38,790 nucleotides of DNA, from assembly GCF_002374315.1 (NCBI RefSeq), contig NZ_NWUX01000033.1:1-38790 (forward strand), read 5' to 3'. Shown here one piece after another: positions 27,213 through 33,985 of the stretch (position 1 is its first letter; each line of letters opens with the position of its first letter). A model generated the notes under the pieces. It was not told the DNA's origin and made no database searches. It saw nothing but the letters and a program-made list of their open reading frames with translations. The position numbers and the translations under genes were made by a program. Source of the stretch: Vreelandella nigrificans. GTDB taxonomy: Bacteria; Pseudomonadota; Gammaproteobacteria; Pseudomonadales; Halomonadaceae.

Positions 27213-28440
27213 TTCGCCGATGTTGAAAATGCGCGCCCGTGTAAGGGCGCTGCCGTTTGAAGTGCGCCAGTATATGCTGATTACCGGCAACTATTGGGCG
27301 TTTACGATAACCGACGGCGCACTGCGCATGCTGGTGGTGATGTACTTCCACCAGTTGGGCTACTCGCCGTTAGCTATCGCCATGCTGTTTCTGTTTTATG
27401 AAGCCTTTGGCGTCGTCACTAACCTCGTGGGTGGTTGGCTGGGTGCACGGTTGGGCCTCAATCGAACCATGAACGTTGGTTTAGGTTTGCAGATTGTGGC
27501 GCTCGTGATGTTACTGGTGCCCGCTGCTTGGCTGACGGTTGCCTGGGTAATGGCTGCCCAAGCGCTTTCGGGAATTGCCAAAGACCTTAACAAAATGAGT
27601 GCTAAAAGCGCCGTTAAAGTTCTGGTGCCCAAAGAGAGCGCCAACGCGAATAGCTCGCTTTACCGCTGGGTGGCTATGCTCACCGGCTCAAAGAACGCAT
27701 TAAAAGGGTTAGGCTTTTTTGTTGGCGGCCTACTGCTAACACTGATTGGTTTCCGAGCGGCCGTGCTAGTGATGGCTGTGATGTTGGCCGGAGTGTTATT
27801 ACTATCGCTGTTGCGGCTAAAGGCAGACTTAGGCCGCCAAAAAGTGAAACCCAAGTTCTCTGAAATCTTCTCTAAATCACGGGCGATTAACGTACTCTCA
27901 GCAGCGCGTTTTTGCCTATTTGCAGCGCGGGATGTGTGGTTTGTGGTTGCGCTACCGGTATTTTTATATGATCAGCATGGCTGGACCCACTGGACCGTAG
28001 GCGGACTGTTGGCAGTGTGGGTTATTGGTTATGGGGGCGTGCAAACCCAAGCGCCGAAGTTAACCAGATTGATTAAAGGCGATGCTCGGGCGCTTACCGC
28101 AGGCTGGGCCGCTGCGTTGGCGGTGCTGGCGATCCTATTGGCAATGCTACCGTTAGCCCAGGTGGGCTGGTTAGTGATGGGGCTGCTCGCCTTTGGGGTG
28201 CTATTTGCGATTAACTCAAGCTGGCACAGCTACTTGATCGTCCATTATGCTCGTGCCGACGGCGTCTCTATGGATGTCGGTTTCTACTATATGGCCAATG
28301 CCATGGGGCGTTTGGTAGGTACGTTGCTGTCGGGCTGGCTGTATATGGCCTATGGGCTGAGTGCTTGCCTATGGATATCGGCGGCCTTAGTGGCAGCCAG
28401 TTCTGTGATGGCACTGGCGTTGCCCAGGCAAGTTGCTTAA
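27205..28440 (+). CDS. arsJ: Organoarsenical efflux MFS transporter ArsJ
   Basis: A 411-residue major facilitator with about 12 membrane segments. The N-terminal stretch (LITGNYWAFTITDGALRMLV), the GGWLGARLGLN loop and the KDLNKMSAKSAVK segment near residues 128-140 are those of ArsJ. It exports 1-arseno-3-phosphoglycerate made by the partner GAPDH, which breaks down outside the cell to arsenate. The GTG start at 27205 lies inside the end of the GAPDH gene with AGGTGAG just before it; an ATG at 27220 is the alternative. The gene ends 10 bp from the end of the opposing arsenic operon, with no terminator visible between them. Confidence 0.92.
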   Translation: MADSPMLKMRARVRALPFEVRQYMLITGNYWAFTITDGALRMLVVMYFHQLGYSPLAIAMLFLFYEAFGVVTNLVGGWLGARLGLNRTMNVGLGLQIVALVMLLVPAAWLTVAWVMAAQALSGIAKDLNKMSAKSAVKVLVPKESANANSSLYRWVAMLTGSKNALKGLGFFVGGLLLTLIGFRAAVLVMAVMLAGVLLLSLLRLKADLGRQKVKPKFSEIFSKSRAINVLSAARFCLFAARDVWFVVALPVFLYDQHGWTHWTVGGLLAVWVIGYGGVQTQAPKLTRLIKGDARALTAGWAAALAVLAILLAMLPLAQVGWLVMGLLAFGVLFAINSSWHSYLIVHYARADGVSMDVGFYYMANAMGRLVGTLLSGWLYMAYGLSACLWISAALVAASSVMALALPRQVA

Positions 28441-28450
28441 ACGTTAGTTC

Positions 28451-28744
28451 CTAGCCTGCTGATAACGCTGCACCATCCACATAAAGGCGGCGCAATTTCC
28501 ACCAGCCTTCAACGTCAATACGCAGCCCTTGAGCAGCCAGATCAGGGGCAATATAGATTGAGATACTATCTTGCATATGGCGCTGATAGTGTTGAGGGGC
28601 ATCTGGGTATCGCGCTTCGGCTACCGCAACGTTGGTAAGCCCCCCGCAGCAGCTGTGTCGGGGGGAAAGGCGGATAGTGACGATGCCGCCTCGTTGTTTG
28701 ATGAAGTCTAATGCGTTGTTGCTTATATCAATCACATTGTCCAT
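28451..28744 (-). CDS. CC/Se motif family protein (cysteine form)
   Basis: A 97-residue protein with a Cys-Cys-Gly-Gly centre (RHSCCGGLTNVAVAEARYPD). It resembles the small family named for a CC or Cys-selenocysteine motif, whose members begin with a helix like ISNNALDFIKQRGG followed by a beta strand. The role is unknown; a thiol/redox or metalloid-binding function is plausible from the vicinal cysteines. It is the last gene of the arsenic operon, 28 bases after arsC. Start choice: the reading frame extends into arsC (28804) and has another ATG at 28756. The ATG at 28744 has GGGGTG just upstream and leaves arsC free. The family call is from memory of the motif and is moderately sure. Confidence 0.75.
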   Translation of the reverse strand: MDNVIDISNNALDFIKQRGGIVTIRLSPRHSCCGGLTNVAVAEARYPDAPQHYQRHMQDSISIYIAPDLAAQGLRIDVEGWWKLRRLYVDGAALSAG

Positions 28745-28772
28745 TGCGCACCCCATTATTATGGTGACGGCA

Positions 28773-29180
28773 TTAGCGCGCTGGATAGTAAACGGTTTCA
28801 CCATCCTCTTTAGTAAATTGAGGAATGGGTTGTTCTAACAGGCCTAATACTTGTTCTGAGGGCCGACAAAGCCGCGCGCCTCTGTTTGTCACCACAATGG
28901 GGCGATTAATCAAGATTGGGTGATCCACCATGGCGTTGATCAGTTGGTCATCATTCAATGAGGGGTCGTCTAAGTTCAGCTCGTCGTAGGGCGTACCTTT
29001 ACGGCGGAGTAGTTCCCTTGGTGATATGTTCATCAGTGCAAGCAGTGCCACTAACCGTTCACGGCTTGGTGGAGTCTCAAGATAATGAATTACCTCTGGC
29101 GTTTCCCCAGAGGCTTTGATTATTGCCAGCGTATTCCGTGAAGTGCCGCAGTTGGGGTTGTGGTAAATGGTGACTGACAT
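28773..29180 (-). CDS. arsC: Arsenate reductase, glutaredoxin-coupled type
   Basis: A 135-residue ArsC that reduces arsenate to arsenite using glutathione and glutaredoxin. The catalytic Cys is C11 in IYHNPNCGTSRNT. The basic residues near NRPIVVT (about 92-98) and the second Cys in RLCRPSE also match the E. coli plasmid type. It lies 18 bases after the FMN reductase gene and before the CC/Se gene in a five-gene minus-strand operon. Arsenite made here would leave through the Acr3 pump of the same operon. Length and motifs are normal. Confidence 0.95.
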   Translation of the reverse strand: MSVTIYHNPNCGTSRNTLAIIKASGETPEVIHYLETPPSRERLVALLALMNISPRELLRRKGTPYDELNLDDPSLNDDQLINAMVDHPILINRPIVVTNRGARLCRPSEQVLGLLEQPIPQFTKEDGETVYYPAR

Positions 29181-29198
29181 GGTGACCTCAAAATAAAT

Positions 29199-29867
29199 TT
29201 AGGGGGCTTCACTACTGGGCGCGTTGCGTTGTGAAGGTGCTGTCTGAAAGGCAGGTGATACGTGCGTCGGGTCTACTTGGTGTTTATAGTTAGCAGCGGC
29301 TTCTGCCCACCATATTAATTGGCCCAGTGTGCGGCCAAAATAATTTTCCCAGCGCTCCTGTTCCTGAGTAAATTGTCCATCGTCGTTTAATGCTTCCTGA
29401 GCTTTGGGTATATGAATCATAGCCGATACTGGCAGGCATCCTAACTCAGATAAAAAGACACGCATGCTAACCGCGGCGCGGGCACCACCCCACTGGCCCA
29501 TCGAGTACGTCACGATAGCACTGGGTTTAAACGCAAACAGAGATGCGCCAAAGTGATTAAGTAGATGGCTTAGGGCCGGACTCATTGAGTGGTTATATTC
29601 AGGGCTCACCATCACATAGCCATCAGCATGCGCGATTTTATCTGCCAGTATCGCTAAGTCATCCGGAGCATTGGTTTTGGCATAGGCAAAATGGGGCTTA
29701 AACGGATCGCTTAAATTGAGTGTTAGTGGGTCAATGATCTCCGCTGTGGTATGTGGCAGCGAGGACAGCAGGCGTAGACAGGCTTTTGCTACCCTCTCGC
29801 CAAGGCGGGCCGGGGAAGGTGGTGTGCTGGTTCGGGTTGAACCCAAAAATACCAAATAGTGTGCCAT
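29199..29867 (-). CDS. NADPH-dependent FMN reductase family protein
   Basis: A 222-residue flavodoxin-like protein. The N-terminal YLVFLGSTRTSTPPSPARLG forms the FMN phosphate loop, and VMVSPEYNHSMSPALSHLLN near residue 88 is the typical flavin-binding SPEYN motif. A further loop, YSMGQWGGARAA, follows. This fits the NADPH-dependent FMN/quinone reductase family. It sits between acr3 and arsC with gaps of 15 and 18 bases, so it is part of the arsenic operon and is distinct from ArsH, the other flavoprotein there. Its substrate is unknown; reduction of arsenicals, of quinones or defence against redox stress are all possible. The C-terminal 30 residues are polar and look disordered. Confidence 0.85.
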   Translation of the reverse strand: MAHYLVFLGSTRTSTPPSPARLGERVAKACLRLLSSLPHTTAEIIDPLTLNLSDPFKPHFAYAKTNAPDDLAILADKIAHADGYVMVSPEYNHSMSPALSHLLNHFGASLFAFKPSAIVTYSMGQWGGARAAVSMRVFLSELGCLPVSAMIHIPKAQEALNDDGQFTQEQERWENYFGRTLGQLIWWAEAAANYKHQVDPTHVSPAFQTAPSQRNAPSSEAP

Positions 29868-29882
29868 AGCGTGTACACCTGA

Positions 29883-30953
29883 TTAATGGGCTTCTGTCGG
29901 AAAGTGGTGCCGAGTTTTATTGGCTATTCTCACAAGTGCGAGCATTAGTGGTACTTCTACTAACACACCAACTACCGTAGCCAGCGCCGCCCCCGATTGT
30001 AAGCCAAATAGCGCAATAGCTGCTGCTACCGCCAGTTCAAAAAAGTTGCTGGCGCCGATCATTGCTCCGGGGGCTGCGATGTTATGTGGTACGCGCCATG
30101 CTTTTGCCCACCCATAAGCGATAAAAAAAATCAGAAAAGTTTGAATAATCAGCGGAATAGCGATTAAAACGATATGCAGCGGGTTATTCAGGATCACTTC
30201 GCCTTGGAAGGCGAATAGAAGCACCAGCGTAATAATTAGCCCGATGGGCGTGATAGGGCCAACACGCTTCATGAATACAGAGTCATACCACTGTGCGCCG
30301 CGCTTGGCGATTAGTATTTTACGAGTGAAGTAGCCAGCTGCGAGTGGAATGACGATATACAGCACCACGGACAAAATCACCGTATCCCAAGGGACCTGGA
30401 TATTTGAAATGCCGAGCAAAAAAACCACCAGAGGCGCAAACGCAAACAGCATGATTAAATCATTAAGCGCTACTTGGACCAGTGTATAAGCCGCATCACC
30501 ACGGGTGAGGTAACTCCATACGAAGACCATAGCGGTGCAGGGGGCGGCACCTAGCAGGATCGCCCCCGCTAAGTACTGGCTGGCGAGTTCTTCAGGTATA
30601 AAGGGGCGAAAAATCACCATGAAAAAAAGCCAGGCAAGCGCGAACATAGTGAACGGTTTAATCAGCCAGTTGACCGTGGTGGTAATGGTTAAGCCTTTTG
30701 GCTGACGACGTACACCGGCAATGGCACTGAAATCAATCTGCGCCATCATGGGGAAGATCATCGCCCAGATTAATACGGCAATCGGAAGGGATACCTGGGC
30801 ATACTCAAATCTTGATAGCGTATCTGGTACCGCTGGGGCAAATTGCCCAAGCGCAATACCTGCGACAATAGCAATCGCGACCCATACCGAAAGGTAACGT
30901 TCAAAAAGACCCATGTCGGCGCTGGTGGGGGATGACGTATTTTGGGTTGTCAT
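29883..30953 (-). CDS. acr3: Arsenite efflux permease Acr3
   Basis: A 356-residue membrane protein of the Acr3 (BART superfamily) arsenite pump with about ten membrane segments. The conserved Cys is C139 in ILLGAAPCTAMVFVWS, which is essential in characterised Acr3 proteins. The AMIGASNFFELAVAAAIALFG segment near residue 300 is also typical. It expels arsenite made by ArsC, driven by the proton gradient. An AGGAGCGG ribosome binding site precedes the ATG at 30953. It starts 14 bases after arsH. In many databases this gene is labelled arsB although it is not related to the ArsB family. Confidence 0.96.
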   Translation of the reverse strand: MTTQNTSSPTSADMGLFERYLSVWVAIAIVAGIALGQFAPAVPDTLSRFEYAQVSLPIAVLIWAMIFPMMAQIDFSAIAGVRRQPKGLTITTTVNWLIKPFTMFALAWLFFMVIFRPFIPEELASQYLAGAILLGAAPCTAMVFVWSYLTRGDAAYTLVQVALNDLIMLFAFAPLVVFLLGISNIQVPWDTVILSVVLYIVIPLAAGYFTRKILIAKRGAQWYDSVFMKRVGPITPIGLIITLVLLFAFQGEVILNNPLHIVLIAIPLIIQTFLIFFIAYGWAKAWRVPHNIAAPGAMIGASNFFELAVAAAIALFGLQSGAALATVVGVLVEVPLMLALVRIANKTRHHFPTEAH

Positions 30954-30967
30954 ACAACCGCTCCTGA

Positions 30968-31687
30968 TTAGATGGCGCGTTGATTAACGCGCTTGGAAAC
31001 TTCTTCAGCGCTCTCTTTGCGTTCTGAGTAACGGTCCGTAAGTATGTCGCTGCGGTCACGTACCAGCAGAGTGAACTTCACCAGTTCTTCCATCACATCG
31101 ACGATACGGTCATAAAACGGCGAGGGCTTCATGCGGTTGCTGTCATCAAACTCTATGAACGCTTTAGGCACCGAGGACTGGTTCGGGATCGTCACCATGC
31201 GCATCCAGCGGCCTAAAATACGTAGTTGGTTAACTGTATTAAACGATTGGGAGCCGCCGCACACCTGCATGACGGCAAGCGTTTTCCCTTGGGTGGGGCG
31301 TACACCACCCAGCGCAAGTGGGATCCAATCAATCTGTGCTTTCATAATGCCAGTCATCGCCCCGTGACGCTCAGGGGAGCACCACACCATGCCATCGGAC
31401 CACTGAGCAAGCGTGCGCAGCTCGTCCACTTTTGGGTGGCTGGCATCTTCAGCATCAGGCAAAGGTAAACCGCGTGGATCAAAAATTCTTGTTTCTGCGC
31501 CCATGGCATTTAGCAAACGCGCCGCCTCTTCAACGGCTAAGCGGCTGAATGAACGCTCGCGTAATGAGCCGTATAACAGCAATATTTTGGGCGCGTGCTC
31601 AGCGTCGTGCAGGATGCCGAGTTGCTTGCTACTAGGGATTTCAAAAAGCTCGGTATCTATATTGGGAAGATCATTGGAAAAGGGCAT
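30968..31687 (-). CDS. arsH: Arsenical resistance protein ArsH
   Basis: A 239-residue NADPH-dependent FMN reductase of the ArsH type, which oxidises trivalent methyl and aromatic arsenicals to less toxic pentavalent forms. The start LPNIDTELFEIPS and the FMN loop LLYGSLRERSFSR (about 34-46) are typical, as is SPERHGAMTGIMKAQIDW. Start choice: a TTG at 31705 would add six residues, but the ATG at 31687 has CAGGT upstream and puts the family's usual N-terminus first. It leads the five-gene minus-strand operon, and an ArsR-like palindrome lies 45-62 bases upstream of it. Confidence 0.95.
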   Translation of the reverse strand: MPFSNDLPNIDTELFEIPSSKQLGILHDAEHAPKILLLYGSLRERSFSRLAVEEAARLLNAMGAETRIFDPRGLPLPDAEDASHPKVDELRTLAQWSDGMVWCSPERHGAMTGIMKAQIDWIPLALGGVRPTQGKTLAVMQVCGGSQSFNTVNQLRILGRWMRMVTIPNQSSVPKAFIEFDDSNRMKPSPFYDRIVDVMEELVKFTLLVRDRSDILTDRYSERKESAEEVSKRVNQRAI

Positions 31688-31731
31688 TAAGGCTACCTGT
31701 GTCAAGCTGTCTTAAGTTAATAATCCAATGA

Positions 31732-31749
31732 TATATGTTTTTTCATATA
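31732..31749. promoter_or_regulatory. ArsR-type operator, right copy
   Basis: TATATGTTTTTTCATATA differs from the left operator (26121-26138) at one base. Extended by one base on each side it is a perfect 7-6-7 palindrome (31731-31750). It lies just before arsH on the minus strand. Its -35 and -10 elements are less clear than those of GAPDH-arsJ. Confidence 0.75.
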
Positions 31750-31821
31750 TTAACAGCTGTCAGCGTCATTTGCTCAAGTGCCATTGATGGCAAGAGCATG
31801 GAGTGATCAGTTCAACGGGGG

Positions 31822-31852
31822 GCGCCCAGGCTCAGAGAAAGTGCCTGGGCGC
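31822..31852 (-). terminator. GC-rich hairpin downstream of the thiolase gene
   Basis: GCGCCCAGGC and GCCTGGGCGC form a perfect ten-pair stem with an 11-base loop, 36 bases after the thiolase stop. No T-tract follows on either strand, so it may act as a barrier or with Rho. Confidence 0.55.
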
Positions 31853-31887
31853 AGTTAGAGGTTTAACTATATATAGTCTAGTCTCGC

Positions 31888-33075
31888 TTAATCGATGAGC
31901 TCTACCGCCACCGCTGTCGCTTCACCGCCGCCGATACACAAGCTAGCAATGCCGCGTTTGCCGCCTTTCGTGCGCAGTGCATGAATAAGCGTAGCAATAA
32001 TACGTGAGCCGGTTGAGCCAATTGGGTGGCCTTGGGCGCAAGCGCCGCCAAACACATTGACTTTATCGTGGGGTAGGCCAAGGTCATCCATGGCTATTAG
32101 CGTTACGACGGCAAAGGCTTCGTTAATCTCTAAGAGATCAACATCGTTGACGCTCCAGCCCAACTTCTTCATCAGCTTTTCAATGGCGCCTACAGGTGCA
32201 ATCGTGAATTCACTTGGGTGGCGTGAATGGGTAGTATGCCCGAGCATTTTCGCCAGCGGTTTCACACCGTGACGTTTAGCGGCCTCGTGGCTGGCCAAGA
32301 TCAGCGCTGATGCGCCGTCGGAAATGGAGCTGGCGTTGGCGGCGGTAATGGTGCCGTCTTTGGCGAAGGCTGGACGTAACTGGCGGATTTTACCCAGTTT
32401 GGCCTGAAAGGGCTGTTCGTCGTGCTCCACCAACGTTTCGCCTTGGCGGGTGGTCACTGTTACCGGTGCCATTTCAGCCGCTAAGTGACCATTATTGGTG
32501 GCGTCCATGGCGCGCTCAAGAGACGCAATGGCAAAGTCGTCCAGACGCTCGCGAGTATAGCCGCGTTCCGACGCGACATCCTGGGCGAAAACGCCCATTA
32601 ATTTACCGGTTTCTGCATCTTCTAAGCCGTCAAGAAACATGTGGTCTTTCAGTTCGCCATGACCTAAACGATAGCCACCGCGAGCTTTGGTAAGCACGTG
32701 GGGGGCGTTAGACATGGACTCCATACCACCCGCGAGCATGACCTCGGCTGTTCCCGCTTTGATCAAATCGTGGGCTAGCATCGTGGCTTTCATGCCGGAA
32801 CCGCACAGTTTGTTAATGGTGGTCGCGCCATTGGCATCGGGAATGCCAGCCTGACGCATGGCTTGGCGTGCTGGCCCCTGTTTTACACCCGCGGGGAGTA
32901 CACAGCCTATAATGCCTTCTTCAACTACCTCTGGCTCTATGCCAGCCCGCTCAATGGCTGCCCGGATCGCAACTGCAGCCAGCTCGGGGGCTGTCATGCT
33001 GGAAAGGCTGCCCATCATGCCGCCCATTGGTGTGCGTGCGGCGGATAAAAATACAACGTCAGTAGCGTTACTCAT
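31888..33075 (-). CDS. Acetyl-CoA C-acyltransferase (thiolase)
   Basis: A 395-residue thiolase. The three catalytic residues are visible: C91 in NKLCGSGMKAT, H350 in GGACAQGHPIGSTG and C380 in SLCIGGGEA. It either cleaves 3-ketoacyl-CoA to acetyl-CoA plus a shorter acyl-CoA or runs in the condensing direction. The neighbouring TetR, acyl-CoA synthetase, type-2 hydroxyacyl-CoA dehydrogenase and acyl-CoA dehydrogenase argue for degradation. AGGAG precedes the ATG at 33075. It is divergent from the TetR gene across a 133-bp intergenic space. It resembles the thiolase of the Pseudomonas PA2552-PA2555 set, as recalled. Confidence 0.93.
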   Translation of the reverse strand: MSNATDVVFLSAARTPMGGMMGSLSSMTAPELAAVAIRAAIERAGIEPEVVEEGIIGCVLPAGVKQGPARQAMRQAGIPDANGATTINKLCGSGMKATMLAHDLIKAGTAEVMLAGGMESMSNAPHVLTKARGGYRLGHGELKDHMFLDGLEDAETGKLMGVFAQDVASERGYTRERLDDFAIASLERAMDATNNGHLAAEMAPVTVTTRQGETLVEHDEQPFQAKLGKIRQLRPAFAKDGTITAANASSISDGASALILASHEAAKRHGVKPLAKMLGHTTHSRHPSEFTIAPVGAIEKLMKKLGWSVNDVDLLEINEAFAVVTLIAMDDLGLPHDKVNVFGGACAQGHPIGSTGSRIIATLIHALRTKGGKRGIASLCIGGGEATAVAVELID

Positions 33076-33208
33076 TGTGTGTCTCCTGGTGCATTTATTG
33101 TGATTATCTTGCCTGTAATTATCTAACTAAGTGGCGAGTGATGCGTTGACCCACTAACCGAGCTGTGGTCTTCTCCTCTATAACCAAGCAAGCGCTAGTG
33201 TGAGTGAC

Positions 33209-33781
33209 ATGAATGTAATGAATGCATCTCCCCGCCGCAAGGAATTGACGCGCCTAGCAGCTCAGCTATTCGTCCAAGAAGGCTTTGATCGCACGACGGT
33301 ACGTATGCTGGCACAAGAAATGGGTATTAAGTCTGGCAGCTTATTTCATCACTTCAAGGATAAGCAGGAAATCCTGGCAGCAGTGATAGAGGAGGGCACA
33401 CAAAATGCGTTAAGCATTGCAAAGGCTGCACTTAACACGTGTGATGCTGACCCTGAGTCGCGGCTGCATGCGATGGCTAGGGCGCATCTAGAGACACTGT
33501 TCGCTGACCGTAATGCCCATGTAGTGGCCTTATTCGAGTGGCGACGATTAGATCCTGCTGCTCGTGCACACTTGGGTCATCTTCGTGATGCCTATGAAGC
33601 TTTATGGGTAACTGTCATTAATGAGGCGTTAGCGGCAGGGATTATTCATGGAGATCGTTTCTTAGTCTCAAAATTTATTTTAGGGGCACTGAACTGGACT
33701 GTACGCTGGTATGACCCTACTGGCCAACGCACGCCTGATGACCTTGCCGATGAGCTTGTGGCGATGATTATGTCCCGTTAG
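33209..33781 (+). CDS. TetR/AcrR family transcriptional regulator
   Basis: A 190-residue TetR-type regulator. The helix-turn-helix lies at about residues 25-50 (TTVRMLAQEMGIKSGSLFHHFKDKQEIL). The C-terminal ligand domain is not diagnostic. It is divergent from the thiolase gene and upstream of the acyl-CoA synthetase gene, so it is the obvious candidate to control this acyl-CoA degradation cluster. It may instead be the PsrA-like protein that binds the palindromes near fadD and the acyl-CoA dehydrogenase; no such palindrome was found in its own upstream region. The start is uncertain: GTG at 33200 or ATG at 33209, both without a strong ribosome binding site. Confidence 0.88.
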   Translation: MNVMNASPRRKELTRLAAQLFVQEGFDRTTVRMLAQEMGIKSGSLFHHFKDKQEILAAVIEEGTQNALSIAKAALNTCDADPESRLHAMARAHLETLFADRNAHVVALFEWRRLDPAARAHLGHLRDAYEALWVTVINEALAAGIIHGDRFLVSKFILGALNWTVRWYDPTGQRTPDDLADELVAMIMSR

Positions 33782-33893
33782 GCATTGCCTATGCTTGTTG
33801 TCTCGACCAACGTCTAATCTTTTTATTACGCTGATTGCTTGCGCTCTCCCGCAAATGCTTTTAGCGTTGTTTTACTTACTAGGCTTCCGTTAA

Positions 33894-33921
33894 CGTAAAC
33901 GGATAATAATAACGGTTTACG
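33894..33921. promoter_or_regulatory. Inverted repeat upstream of the acyl-CoA synthetase, possible operator
   Basis: CGTAAAC and GTTTACG form perfect seven-base arms 14 bases apart. The left arm overlaps the palindrome CGTTAACG (33888-33895). The ACGTTAACG/GTAAA flavour recalls sites of MerR-type branched-chain regulators (LiuR), which is only a suggestion. Confidence 0.4.
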
Positions 33922-33985
33922 ACAGAAGCTCTGCTTTGCCTGCTTGCCTACGACTGCTCATCACCAACAACATAAGAGAGCCATC

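Noticed and set aside
21107..31800. The pst-ars region considered as a recent genomic island
   Set aside because: There is no integrase, tRNA border, direct repeat or clear shift in base composition; a transfer event cannot be supported from this window alone.
31822..31852. Ten-pair GC stem considered as an insertion sequence end
   Set aside because: There is no transposase, no second copy and no target duplication nearby; a transcription barrier is simpler.
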